Below, piece after piece: positions 34,825 through 62,229 of a DNA stretch of 64,000 nucleotides. The DNA is from Engraulis encrasicolus (taxonomy: Eukaryota; Chordata; Actinopteri; Clupeiformes; Engraulidae): positions 29,614,722-29,678,721 of the forward strand of contig NC_085865.1 of NCBI RefSeq assembly GCF_034702125.1. The letters run 5' to 3'. Under the pieces are notes generated by a model. The model did no database searches, had not been told where the DNA came from, and saw nothing but the letters and a program-made list of their open reading frames with translations. The translations under genes and the position numbers were made by a program. Position 1 is the first letter of the stretch; the number at the start of each line of letters is the position of its first letter.

Positions 34825-37033
34825 TGACAACAGACCAGCAGAACTGTACATTTAGGTAAGTCTAAACGTGAAAAATGTAACTTCACTCAGCTCTTCTAGA
34901 GTCCTATTTCATATGCAATTTAGCCAAACTATGTTTTGTAAAACACTTAATAGACCTTTCCTTGTTGAAGTATTGTGTATAAGGATTTTTTGTCATTGAT
35001 TTATAACTCTGTACACATGCTATACACAAACTCTGACTAAAAGGGGGTGTTTCACTTATATATTTCCATGATATTTTCAGTATTTACATTGTAGGTCCTG
35101 GTCAGGCCATCCAGTGGCGATACATGTTATCAACAGTGCCATTAAGTTGTTGGCACTGAAATCAGTTGCGGCTAGTGGGTAATGTACTTTACTGTTCATA
35201 TTCAGTTCATCCTGAGACCATTGTATCTAAAGCTACCTATCTAAAGCAGTTGTCATGTCAAACCACTTTTTTAATATATCACAGTACTGTTCAAAAAATG
35301 TTCAAAATTACAGTGCTGTTATATCCACTATATACTATATGACTGAAAATCCCTGTAAGTGAGGTTGTGTTTTACAATTTTACATTTTCAGTCAGCCAAA
35401 CACCTGTTGTCTCATTTACGCGTACACTCGTGTAGTCTAACCGTTACCTCTAATTTGGTGTTTCTTCATGTCATGGTGCCCAATCATAATAATATTTATG
35501 GTGATTATCAGCCGCTTAACTATTATGCATATTATGAATATGGGAGTTTCTGTATTGTTCATTTTTCTACAATTAGGGCCTAAATTTTCTGCACTGTAGA
35601 GCAAGGTGGTGCCTTTCTGGATGGCCATAGTGTACATTCTATTGAATTCTACATTTTTGAAAGAATGATTGAGCCTACATTTATAGTAATTATTCTGATG
35701 CCTAAAAGGCCTTTATTAATGATGAAACAATTCTGTGAGTGAACGCGTAGACATGATCAATGAGCATACAGTACAGGGTGTCTCCATCAGTCTTTGGACA
35801 AAAACAAAACAATTGTACATATTATGACACAAAGAGAAGGATACCTGCTGAAATCACAGCACAGTGTTATGTCCATGAAGCACTCATTTCTATAGGGGGC
35901 ATTCTTTCCAGCTCATCTCCAGACAGCCAGTGTCACCTGTTCCATTTATTAGTGATGTCCGTGCCGACTCGCATGGTCTGTGATCAATCATGGTCCTGTA
36001 GCTGTGATAGGGTGTTTCTTCATGTAATGAAATGGGCAGGTAGATGAGAAGAAAGCAGATGTATGAAGACCTAAAGGAACTTTTACAGATGTAATTACTA
36101 GTGGTATGGTAGGCCCATTAGGCCTACATAGTTTCCGCTTTGTAATACTTCTGCTACAACTTTGGGCAGAGAGAGTATTGGCAGGGAATTTATGATACAA
36201 TATGCCTCGCCATGTCACGATACAATATTATGATGTATTGCAAGGTGTCCGAGCAGGCACCGGGCATCGATGGCCTACCCCGCCTCGAGCTGATCAGCAG
36301 TAGGCCCCAACAATGTCCTGCTAGGCAGGCGAACAGTGGACTGAACGGGGTCAGCTCTGTGTTCCCACAGCCCATCGGTCCCACAGCTTACCCTTGCTGC
36401 TCCATGTTCCCACATTTTTAAGAAATTATTCAAATGTAGGCCCTATGTTCCACAACTCCATGTTCCCACATTTCATAGTGAAGTAAGAGAACATGCCTTT
36501 CTCCCTGCCATGGGACATAGGGCCAAAATTTTAATAAATTCTTAGAAATGTGGTAACATTGGGCCAGCATGTAGGGCCTATAAGCTGTGGGACCAATGAG
36601 CTGTGGGACCAATAGGCCTGAAAATATATGATGTCTGTGAGACACGCTCCTGACCTGACCCTTGGACCTTCACTAGGACCTTATGCCTAGGCTACTGAAT
36701 CAAATTTGCATTGAAATGCCTTTTGCAATTTTGGAAAAGAGCTCTTCATTTTTACGCACACGCTAGCAACAAAGAATCTGTAGCCTAGACTTTTTTTTCT
36801 TTTTAACCAACTCTGCTTACAGGAGGCCTAATCTTACAGTAGCATAGGCCTAGCTAGACGTGCAGGGCGTCTTCCACTTCGATAGATGGCAATAATGAGT
36901 TGTTTTCTTTTGTGCACCATCTCCAACTTGGACGAAAGAGAAAAAAAGAAACGTCGACTCCTGTTGTTGTTATCAAGGCTTTTTTGTTTTGCTGTGTTTT
37001 TCTGGCGTTTTTCTCGTAACGCCGAAATCAGAC
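34825..37033. other. Intergenic region between finTRIM cluster and rab18
   Basis: No gene recognised. 36370-36620 contains an inverted pair (CCCATCGGTCCCACAGCTTA and TAAGCTGTGGGACCAATGAG), probably a MITE. The last ~150 bases are the rab18 5' UTR and promoter region, with a pyrimidine-rich stretch (TCTCGTAACGCCG) before the ATG. No TATA box; not strongly CpG-rich. Confidence 0.5.
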
Positions 37034-49290
<12,257 letters not shown>

Positions 49291-52200
49291 AAGTTTAAAT
49301 TGACATGTAAAATGGGGTACTACTAGAGCAACGGGAAAAAGATATTTGCTGCATAAGTAAAAGCACCCACATATTCAACCAAATATCTAAAAGATATATA
49401 TGTCAAATCGAATATTTGAATGCTCTTCATAGCATTTGATTCATTTTAGTTTGTTTGTGTAAATATCTGTTTTATATGAGTTGTGGGTTGCACACGCATG
49501 ATAACATAAGTCACACAAACCTGACGTGTTTCTGTGCTTGACTTGGTCTGACCTGCATTTTCTGGTAAAGATGCAGAGTACTTTTTTTCTATTTAGTTGT
49601 GGCTGTGACATGCACATGTTCTTGCTGCACATACACACCGCCACAACTAGGCTACTGTGCTAAAAGACAGTGACCAGCTGTTAGGGGTGCACGGATATTG
49701 CCTGGGATGCCTTGTCGGGAAAGCCGGAAGTGTCTGGGCAGTCTTGGCTAAGTGTGTTTGTGGCAGATGTACCCTTGTCCTGTTGTGTCATGTGGTGTCG
49801 GAGCAGATGTGAGCGCAGGCGTGTGATAAAAGCACCGCAGTAGTCTGTATTTTGGCTTCAAGGTGCAAATCCGCCAACTAGCATGTGGCGGAAAGTTCTG
49901 GGAGAGCATTGCCTGTTTAGCACAGATGCACGTGAGTCATAGTGGTGTGTGTACAAGCTGTTGAACAGAATGACTGACGAGACCAACAAACAGATATTCA
50001 GTCAGACGAACAGACAGAGACAGACTATAATGGCACAGAAGCAAAAGTGTGATGCCCTTTCCTCTTCTTTAGCTCCTTCCCTCCCTTTTTTTACAGTTTG
50101 TCCCATTTCATTACTTTTGAGTTTTTGTATTCCCAGAATGGATTTTAGTGCTGTTAAAACTACCGTTGACATTGACCCTAAGCTGTCTAGCAGTTGGGCC
50201 TACCTTTTCTTTTTTGGCATACCAGCATGGAGATGTGTGTAGGCATGCAATTTCGTTTTTTTTCTCTCTCTCTCTCTGTTTTCTTTCATTTCTGATAAAT
50301 GTTTGTATGTCAATTGAGCTGAAATGTGTTTTGGTTTTCCTATTGGGCAGTGCTATAGGGCGTTTTGTGTATATCATTTTCTTTGGTTCCACTAATATGC
50401 ACATCATTTCTATTTATTAGTGTTCAATGAAGGCTCTCCAAAGATGCATCAATTTTAACTGAAAATACAAGATAGAATTTGCTACACGATGGAACTTACA
50501 GAAAGGACTTGTGATATCAGCCATAGATATCAGTACTGTTAAAACAAGCAAACAAAAAACATCCCTCCAGGAATGGCAAATAATGTTTATCTTAGCATTG
50601 GCAAAGCTTATTGCATGATTATTATTTTTTTTAACAAATTGATATTATATATTCTGACCAATACCCTCCTTCTTTGTATCTTCAGAAACCTTAAATAAGT
50701 ATTTACAATAAATAAAGAAAATAAAACAACACAAATATATGTGTCTGTCATAGTTATCTGTCCAAATACCCTCATCGACCCGCTGTGGGCTTTGGCCATG
50801 GGCGCTCACAGAGCAGTGGGAGTTCTGGGTAATCTCCGCTTGTTTCAGGCGGCCGTCCTCACATGGTCTTAAATCATCCTCTGCTCTTGACAGCACAAGG
50901 CCGTTTCCATGGCAATAATTGGGTTTGACTGGTAGATGTGTAATTCCTGCGTGTGTGCGCATGAAAAGACGACTCGTGACACGGTGGTGTTGCCATAGGA
51001 CACTCACAACAGCTCGGAAGGGGGAGCGCTGCAAAAGTTTGGGTGAAAATATGTCTCGATCAAACAACAAGTGCGTCGGACGCGGCGAGCGCACGGCGGT
51101 GTGCACTGGGACGCTTGCCACCGTTGATGGACGCCTGGAAAGAGACCACAGCGCAGCAGGCCGAGGAAGATGGGCTTCTCAGGCCTCCGAAGAATTTGAG
51201 CACGCACACCTCACAAGCCTCAGCATTTTTTTTATTTCTTTTCTTTGTTTCCTTCTTCTTTTTTCCAATTTCCTGTTTGCTTTTCTTGCCATTTCCATCT
51301 TAGCATCTTCTCAAGCTTTTTCTGAACCCCTCAATGCCAGCTTCAGCGAAAACAGGCCCTTTGTGTCAGCCCTGTGTGACATGTTTCGGGATTCACAGAG
51401 AAATCAATCATTTTCGGCCTCGGATCAAACGGGGGTAGAAACTCGAACACACTTACCATGGGCAGCTTCTGTATGTATGCGATGTTTGAACGGTTGGCTA
51501 CATTTCACTGTCCAAACACTGCCGGCATAGAACGCTTCTGAGAACTGCAGCAGGTCTCTCGGTTTGCAGGCTCCTAAACTCAACGGCTGTATGTGCAGCT
51601 CTGAGTCAGCCTCCGAGCTTTTTTGTTTCTTTGTTTCTTGTTTTCTTTTTTTTGACATGGACACTTGGCCTGAGCCTGGTTGTCACACCAAGCTTGTAGA
51701 CTGCGGACTGAAGTTCTCAGAGGATGGGATTGATGGGTGTCAATCAAATGCCATTTGGTGTACAACCAGGCAAAACTACAACCAATCAAATCCCTGGTTG
51801 CAATGCCATGTGTATAACGTTTCCAGAGAGAATCGTAAACAGAGGTGCCAATCATCCATTGTTTCCAGGTTCTGCGTAGTTCTGCTAGGGGGGTGGGGGT
51901 GGATCCCCATTTGTGCAGACCTAAGGACCATTCCATTGAAATGGGTGAGACACATGGTCAACACCACATGCAGAACCTGTTCACGTTTGGCACCCATAAC
52001 AACGCGTTAAGTTGGCAGATCTTTATAATCTCTGATGTTTCCTTGTCATGGTCTGATTGCAGGGGGTCTTTGCCAAAGGCACAATCGATAGTGCGTAGGT
52101 TGGCCAATTCTGTATACATACGGTATGTTTGGCCCAGACTGACTTAAACTCAAAACTCTTATGCAGCAGTAGAGGGGGGGATCACATCGCAATCTTGGCT

Positions 52201-52400
52201 CTTGTACAATCAGCTTGATCTTGTTCATGTAGTCACTCTGTACCTCAACGAGTGAAACATGGACTTCATTGTATGAAGGCCTTAGGTTGCAGCTCTAGGG
52301 AAACGTTGAGGCTACTGATGATATAGCCAAGCTTCAAGCTTACTGTGTGCTGATCAAATGAATACATTTCAGACTAGCGTTGAGTTGTTCTCTCTTTTCC
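49291..52400. other. Gene-free stretch downstream of rab18
   Basis: No recognisable gene, RNA gene or transposon. The longest open frame (50919-51530) has no known domain, and part of it is a low-complexity F/L/S stretch read from a T-rich run. 50740-51200 is of mixed composition and could be non-coding regulatory DNA, without proof. Confidence 0.5.
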
Positions 52401-52403
<3 letters not shown>

Positions 52404-52482
<79 letters not shown>

Positions 52483-52680
52483 GTCTCTCTCTGTATATGT
52501 CTCTCTCCCTCTCCCTGTTTTTCTCTGTTCTCTCTGTCTTTATCCTGTTTTTTTTGTCTGTCTCAGGTGCAGGATGGTGTGCTCAGACTCAGGTCTCTGA
52601 GGAACCATCACAGTGTCATGTGTAAAACCGTTACAGGACGTCAAACTGAGCTTCATGAGGTGCTGGGTTCCTTTGGACCC

Positions 52681-52750
<70 letters not shown>
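52404..52750. repeat. Two (CT)n microsatellites
   Basis: (CT) 52404-52476 and 52685-52750, separated by about 210 bases. Both have the same strand orientation. Confidence 0.95.
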
Positions 52751-52751
<1 letters not shown>

Positions 52752-53802
52752 CCTGTCTCTTCATCTGCCTCTCTCTCTCTCTGTCTCTCTCTTGCCAGCT
52801 CCTCCTTTGGCTGTCTGACCTTTTGTCAGATATTCCCATACCCCCATGGGTCAAGTCAGACTGGAATCAATTACCCTAATGTATAAAAATGTCATTTCAA
52901 CGGTGCTTTGCCGTTTAGAAACATCAGCTGCTGATGTGCTTTTACTGTGCCGCAGTAGACTCGATGCCCCAAAGGTAAAGCACTGCCAACCTTCGTTCCT
53001 TCTTTTTGATGTCTTTTAAATTCATGCTAAGAACTCCAGACAACTAAAAACAAGCTACACAGAAAGCAAGCAGAAAAATCCTATTAAGGCATCCACCGGG
53101 GAAACACAATCTCCACAGACTTCCAGCAACCTGAGCTTTCCCTGTGTGTAGCCATCCAACTATAGCAAAAGAGGTTCTTGTGAGCCGTCCAACTGGCTGT
53201 GGCGTCAAGTGATCTGATGAAACCAAGTGTAATACTAGGGCTGTCGGAGGTCCTCGGAGTTTGCTACTGCATCAGTGCTTTCAAGGACTCATCCACGAAG
53301 GTCAGAAGTAGGTTGCCAAGCAAAAGCTGCTTGTGCTACGGTTTCATCCCTTGAGAATTAGCGAACCCCTATTGATGCATTTGAAATATTTTTGGTTTCT
53401 TTTTCCACCAAATAACATATGCTATAGTATTTACTACAAATAATATATCATTAATAAACACAAAATATTTAAATAGATTAAACTCAAGATAAATATAAAC
53501 TATTATTTTTGCAATAAGGTGGTAATTGTGGATATTCACACATTTTTCTTAAGGTACGTAGGTATAGATCCTTTAATTCCAGAGGAACCTTATGAGGGGC
53601 CTTGTGAATTCTTGATTGTTATTGAGTGAATGGGCCATTCATGTAGTTCTGTATGTTTTCACTTTGTAGATCTTACTTGTGATCCAGATCAAGTGTCCGT
53701 GGATCAACAGCATTTCCCATAGGCTTAAAGGGGTCTCCAAACTCCATTCAACACCACAGACTTGAGCTGGGGACCCGAGAATTTTTTCGTTTACCTTAAG
53801 TA
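52751..53802. other. Gene-free stretch
   Basis: Unique-looking AT-rich sequence; I see no gene, inverted repeat or motif worth naming. Confidence 0.5.
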
Positions 53803-53803
53803 G

Positions 53804-53881
<78 letters not shown>
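53803..53881. repeat. (CT)n microsatellite
   Basis: About 38 CT units with one TT interruption near 53820. Confidence 0.95.
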
Positions 53882-53885
<4 letters not shown>

Positions 53886-56185
53886 GGAGCAGAGGCCCAT
53901 GAGGTCACATGCAAGAGACCCGCAGAACAGATGAGTGTGTCAGTGCGAGTGGAAATACTTTAATTGCGCTGAATCGCTTGTTTGGACTTAGTCAGGGTCC
54001 GCCGCATTTGTTCCCAGATGTTGCGTCATGAGCTTCCGATTTCTGTGTTTGACAATCCACTGATGGATGTGTCTCCTTTTTAACATTTCACTTCTTTGTG
54101 AGTTTTCTCTGTGGGTCTTTTTTTTCTTTTTTCCTTTTTACTCGTCCACAGCCCATGATTTACATTCTTTTTCGCCTTTTATTCATTAATTCATTCATTC
54201 ATTCATTCATTCATTCACTTATTCAGCTTTGCCTTTCATTATTTCATTTTCTGTCATTCTTATCCCGTGTCTACCTATGCTTTCCTCACAACTTAAGTGC
54301 TTTTAGAGTGCCAGATCCAAGATAAACATACACATGGCAAACCACCAACACCTTAACAGATAACATCTCCCATGTGCTGTGGCATCTCTTTCTCAGGCCT
54401 TGAGCTGAGTTGAGTTGTTTTGGCGATAAAGAAGATGATGGACAGGTGGGGGGAGGGTGCGTGTTGCTGGGGCCTCTTCCCTGGGAAGTCAGATGTCAGG
54501 AGAAGTAGGTCTATGCGTTTGGCCCCAGTTGCCCCCCTGTGATGCCGTCAGCCTCCTGAGCTTCCTGTGTGGTGTGAAGCTAGCTGAGTGCCGCCACTCA
54601 CTCAAATTCCTGCACCGTACTGTCATTCACAACACATTCTCTCTCTTTTATTTTTTTGAAATAGAGATGGAGAGACATAAAACGCGCTGGTCTCTACATT
54701 AGCCAAAAGTGGCTACTACTACCATGGCATTTGCAGGGGCAAAGCCACGAACCTTAGCTGCGAAACTCCCATAATAAACTAATCACATTGTATCAACACC
54801 CAGAGAGCGTAAGCTTACCACGCGGTCAAAGACCCGCTTGCATGGAAAAACCGCATGTTTCGACACAGAGGTTCCGTTCCAGGGGTACCGACGCTCGATC
54901 TGTGAAGGGGGGCAGAGGCGTTGTGGCCTTATTTCTGGTGCTGGTGATTGGCACTTGGATCGACAGATTCATTATTTTTGCTTAAACAATGGCACCCTGT
55001 GTTTTAATTGTGGCGTTTATTTTGCCTCGCCATGCCAATCCATCACACTCGCCCGTGCCAGAGAATTCAGCCGTAGCCACACGAGAGCCATTGGCCCGGC
55101 CTAAGATAAGGCTATGGCGCGATGGCCATTAAGAACTTCTGTGTGCGTGCGTGCATGCGTGCATGTGGCTTGCGTGCGTATGTGCGTGTGCATGTGGTGT
55201 GCATAGGTGTGTGTGTTTGCGTGCGTGTGTGTGTGTCTGGGAAGGTGGGCTGAGCTGAGCTGGGCTGTTCTTCATGTGTCAGTCATTGTCCTTTCAACAG
55301 TATTGGGTCCAATTATAACACAGCTGCACCCTCAGGAGTTGGATCAGACACACGTGTCAGTCTGGCTGACAAACTGCTGTTCCTCCAATTAGACTAGGTG
55401 GGCTCTTTCCTTTTTTAGTGTCTAATGTATCATTCGGCTGTGTGTTTAGGCCCTACCATGGCGTGTGTGTGTGTAGTTGTTCGCCGCATGGAGGGCATAG
55501 TCCAAATTTCTTTTCTAAATATTATTCTGTTTAATTCATAGCATGCGCCGCCTCCTCCACGATTGTTGGAGTTTCTAATTTGGAGTGTATGTTATGTCTC
55601 TGAGATAGGATCAGTTAATAAATCTACCCAATGACTGAAGCACTTGTGATAGTCTACACATATCAGGCGATGTGAAGGCTTTTCCAAGTTATTTTTTTTA
55701 AAGGGCTACAGCTGGCTCTTGCTTTAGGACAATTCTAATGAATGACATATCCATTAATAGAGTACCAAAAGACCAACTGTTAGTATAAGCCAGTAGCAGT
55801 TGAAAGGAACAATTGAAAGTATTGAATTAGTGCGACTCCAAGTTAATCTGTTGGGATATTCACCTCATGTAACAGTGTACCACAAACCCTTTTGAAGGAA
55901 GACGACTACCACATCTGGACCTCATAAATCGCAGAGTTTGACAATAAGTAAACAGCGATGTGTCATCGTACGTGTCGAAATGCTAACAAGCTTGTCCATC
56001 CAGCCAAGGGCCCTTGCCAGCCACTGTTTCTCAATTACCCATTTTACAGCCAGTTATGCATTAGCTAAAGCCTCTCAAATGAGCATCATTACTCAGGGGG
56101 GGTGTGCTGTTCATAGCCATTTTAGGCCAAATGTTGACTTGTTTGTTAGTATGAGATTGAAGGCCTGCCCGTTGTAATTGTCCTG

Positions 56186-56186
<1 letters not shown>
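53882..56186. other. Gene-free stretch with a candidate regulatory block
   Basis: No gene. A tetranucleotide (ATTC)n run lies at 54182-54217. About 54780-55110 is non-repetitive and GC-balanced with words such as TTTAATTGTGGCG and GCCATTGGC (CCAAT-like inverse); it could be a conserved non-coding element, which a single sequence cannot show. Confidence 0.3.
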
Positions 56187-56187
<1 letters not shown>

Positions 56188-56227
<40 letters not shown>

Positions 56228-56793
56228 CAGTGTTGACATGCTGTTTAGTTCAAGTTGAACTGTTCAACCACCACCACCACCCCCTGTTTCCCGTAAGTAA
56301 GCCGCCTGGCCAGGCCTTCACCCAAGAAGAGGCTTTCGTAGGTGAAGCACTCTGTGGCCGCGCTGGACGCCTCTTTGCTCTGGTCTCCCCATAAGTGTTA
56401 GCTTCTGTAAGCAACACAATCAAGACCGGCAGACTGGTGGTCACCAGTCAGTCCAAGCCTTACCAGAAAAAAAAAAGATGTCACCCCAAGACCTGACCCG
56501 GGGACAGTGTTGGGTATCCTGTTTTCTGCATCGTGGGGCGAAAACGGCATGTGTCCCATTGTCACTTATGTGCTCATGAAGGAGAATTTAAGCTGGCCCT
56601 GAAATGAAGCCAAACCTGCACCGGGATTGGATGCAGAGCCAGCCAATGGCGAGGCAGTTCCTTTGAGCCATGATGAGTAAGCCAACATGGAGCTGTTCTC
56701 CAGACTGTATGTCGGTGATCTGTACACCATGATCCAGCCCTTTCCAAAAACTTGTTTTTCAAACATCACGGCTCATTCTTTCCTCTATTCCTG

Positions 56794-56860
<67 letters not shown>

Positions 56861-56865
56861 CTCTC
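56188..56865. repeat. (CT)n microsatellites
   Basis: (CT) 56188-56224 and 56790-56865; the 560 bases between them are unique and non-coding. Confidence 0.9.
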
Positions 56866-57074
56866 TCTCTCTGGGCTCATGCCAGCATTTAAATCTTTAC
56901 ATGCTGCAGAGTAGCAGGCGGTAGGCGAGACAGTAGCGTCTTGGTTTCAGGTGGGGTCACAGGGGCACCCGCCAGGCAGGAGTCACCCTCCTCGCCACAG
57001 CCATGCGATACGCCAATGAGTGAAGATACGAATCCCAGCAGTACAGCCCCACCCCTCAACACACACACGGCTTA

Positions 57075-57115
57075 TGCACGCGCGCACACACACACGCACA
57101 CGCACACGCACACGC

Positions 57116-57162
<47 letters not shown>
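57075..57162. repeat. (CA)n microsatellite
   Basis: CA run with regularly spaced CG interruptions in its left half (CACACG units), pure CA in the right half. Confidence 0.95.
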
Positions 57163-57165
<3 letters not shown>

Positions 57166-57922
57166 CATCCCCAACTTTCTGGCTCCAAGCCTGCTGTTAT
57201 CGAGACTGCTCTTTATGTAGATTGATATCTGGGTTTGATCAGGTCAGACATTAGTGGTCCGTCCCCCCCCCCCCTGCTTCTCCCTTTACCGTATTCCCCC
57301 CTTTCGCTATTTTACTGGTAGTTTTTATCCTTGCTGAAAGAAGGTAAGCTGATTAAGAAATGTAAGATAGAGGTAGCTGAAGTCTGATACTACCAGAATA
57401 CCATTCAAACATGTTGCCACAATAGTCTTTGAGATACTTATGCATATTATGTTCTAACGAGTGCATAAAATGGACCATGTGTGAAATAGGATGATGTGTT
57501 GTAAGACCGATAATTACCTACATGTGGAGTTGCCATCTGCTTTGCTTGTAAGATTTCTCACACCATCCGCCTCCTCTCATACAGGCCTTCCAACAAGCAA
57601 AACATTCTAGTTCCTCTAACCTTGTGCCTTGTTGCCGTCCAGGGAGAAGTCAGGCAGAAGTCAGTAAAGTTGCCCCTCTGTCATGTTGCGCAGAGTGGCC
57701 TTTTCACTATTCTGACTGCTAACTAGAATGACTTGTGTTTTTGCAAGATATTTAATAAAAACTAATATCATCCATGACATCTTGCCTTGCACCATGAGGC
57801 TGGCGGCTAGTGGAAATGGCTGGAGTAACTACAATGGTTTGCAGCCCATTCAAATGACCTTAAATAGACCATATTGATGTTCAGGCAGGCATCTTGGCAG
57901 GCACCTCGACAACTGCTTAGCA
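57163..57922. other. Gene-free stretch
   Basis: Unique non-coding sequence with a C-run at 57264-57274. No gene seen. Confidence 0.5.
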
Positions 57923-59408
57923 CTGATTATCAGGGCCGGTTATAAGCATAGGCCGGCTAGGCGGTCGCCTAGAGCGCAATGTGAAGAAGGAGCGCCGAAA
58001 TGGCGCTCTCCGATGCGTAATTTTGCGATATGGAGGGTTTTTTTATGAAGTCGCAATCAACAAAGCTGGCGAAAGCGCTCCTCACGGCAAAGCGCCCCTC
58101 AGCCAATAGTAATATCGCTTTCAACTGTCTCTGGGAAGTCTGTGAACCAATTAACAGACAGTCCTGAGAAAGGGGGCGGGACGAGTGACAGCGTGCGCTC
58201 TATTTTGAATTTGGAGACTCATTCGAGAGACAGAGGGCAAGCACGAACAGCAATGCTGCTCTGCTGGGTGGAGAATTGTAATGTTCTCATTAAACCAGTC
58301 ATTGCATGATGCAGGAGTTGCAGAGGGTGTTTTGGAAGTATGTGATTTAATCAGCAACCGTTTGTGATAATGTAAAGCATAATAGTTATGAGGCTACTGT
58401 TTGGAATTAGAGGGAAAAAGAGCTTTGCTTTTGATCTGAGAAATCGCTAGTTAGCATGCTAACATTAGCCAAGTATGCCAAGCAATGAAATCCAGTAAAG
58501 TAGCTGTTAGTAGCCTACTCACTAACACCCACCTGACATCATAATACTTGCTTAGGTTGACAAGCAATGTAAAGTAAGACTGGTGCCATGTTTAAAACAA
58601 GTTTAGCTGCCATATCTCCTTCCATCCACTTGAATGAATTACCTGCTTGTTGTAAGCTTAAAAAAACATTGTTTCCAGACCAGAATGACATATAGGCCTA
58701 CATTAATCATGTATCAGAACCATGCACAGCATGTTTTCATGCTGAGTGATGTAGTATTGCAGACAAGTGAGGCTATTTACTATATTTTGTATATTATGAA
58801 ATTCAAAAGCGTGACAGCTTTTCTCCCTTTCTCTCACCTTGTCCCTCCAGTTCAAACACACAGATAGCCCCCTTCTCATTCTCCTACTCACAAATGCACC
58901 ACTATTTCCAGTGCAGAAATGAAATTGGTTTGGAATCATAGACAGCACAAATGTGTAGCTTATTAAAATTGTTATGCTGCCATGCTTTGTGATGCTGTAG
59001 GTAGTGTAGATAGGCTATCAATGCAGACCTCCTTGGTAGGCCTATTGTCTACACATGCATTTGACATGCAAATGTACTGTACCACTCTCCTGGCATTTCA
59101 ATTCCATTTTACAATTCAAACACATTGATAACCTCCCTCTCATCTGGGGTTGGGGGCACCACCACCATTACATCCAAGACACCACACAGTGAAGGTACTT
59201 TCATGCGACTCAATCTGATGTGTTGGTCGGCTGTCCAAAAGAACCAGAAATCCATTTGATGCAAAACAGTTATTGTTCTTGATGCTATTTAGTTAAGCTT
59301 ACTACCGGTATTACTCTTGTGTTCTGTAAGGTATAAAAAAAGGGGGGGGCGCCAGAACTCAAACTCGCCTAGGGCGCCAAATAAGCCAGAACCGGCCCTG
59401 CTGATTAT
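57923..59408. mobile_element. 1.47-kb hAT element with perfect 8-bp target duplication
   Basis: Element 57931-59400, flanked by CTGATTAT at 57923-57930 and 59401-59408. Ends CAGGGCCGGTTATAAGC and the inverted CAGGGCCGGTTCTGGC; GCGGTCGCCTAGAGCGC near the left end is matched by the inverse GGCGCCCTAGGCGAG on the right. CAGGG ends with 8-bp duplications define hAT elements (established). There is no intact transposase, so it is non-autonomous. Confidence 0.92.
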
Positions 59409-59536
59409 ATTAGCTAAGGTGGGTAATAGTTTGTCTGCCCGCTGTTTATTTTTGTCTTACTTTTCCAGACCAAATGGTTATACCATATACATGCTATAAT
59501 CATATGTATAGAATAATTGGTGTGCAGTGTCTGGGT

Positions 59537-59712
59537 CTGACTGACAGCGGTGCAACAATTGCACACGGGGCCCCAGGGAATTTTTTTTATAGGGCCCCCC
59601 CATACAGCCTGCCAAGGTGACAACAGGGCCCCCACCACCAATACAAGAGGTCCCTGGGCCCTGTGACAAATGCCCTGCTCGCCCTTCCTAGAGCTCCGCC
59701 CCTGCTGACTGA
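59537..59712. mobile_element. hAT MITE with 8-bp target duplication
   Basis: Element 59545-59704 (160 bases), flanked by CTGACTGA on both sides. Ends CAGCGGTGCAAC and GAGCTCCGCCCCTG. Its right half is the inverse of the MITE in copy C intron 5 (CAGGGGCGGAGCTATAGG at 30246), so both belong to one family in opposite orientation. Confidence 0.9.
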
Positions 59713-61290
<1,578 letters not shown>

Positions 61291-61535
61291 GGAAGGACTC
61301 GTGGGTTTAGCAGGCCAGTCTGTCAATCTGTTGGTGCCCAGATTTACATTATGATGGCAGCCATTGCAAGCCTGTTATGTAGCGGGCGGGTCAGTGGGCG
61401 GGTGGGCAGCGGCTAGCTGCTTGTGTTTACCTGCTGGCATCACCTGTTGGCGTCCGCTGCAATACCACCATGCTAGCCAAGGTGAACGAGTGCTCAAGGC
61501 TTCCCTAGAGAAAACAGCATCCTCAATGTTTAGGT

Positions 61536-61792
<257 letters not shown>

Positions 61793-62183
61793 AACATGAA
61801 TGAGTGTGTGAGCATATCTGTGTGTTTGAGAGTAGATGTGTGTGCTTGTGGGGTAGAGACATGACAGAGACAAGACAACCAGAGTGATTATGGGACAATA
61901 AATGGATGACAATGACGCAAAGATTTCAGTTGTGTTGAGACTAAAATAGCAAAGAATGTCTTGTGTCAGAGATGGAAAGACTGAAGCTGTCCAAAATAAT
62001 TAGCACTCATAATAGAGCACACACACAATGACAGAATGGGGGGACAATGCGAGAAAGGCAACAATGCAGATTTTGAATGGGAGAATTGGAGAATTGCGGA
62101 AAAATGTAAAACATACGGAATTCGCCAGCATTCCCCCGAAAGGTATCTGTGAGGCTCAAAACACAAAGTGTTACCATGAGAGG

Positions 62184-62229
<46 letters not shown>

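Noticed and set aside
50919..51530. 203-residue open frame downstream of rab18
   Set aside because: No recognisable domain, low-complexity F/L/S stretch from a T-rich run, no splice or UTR support.
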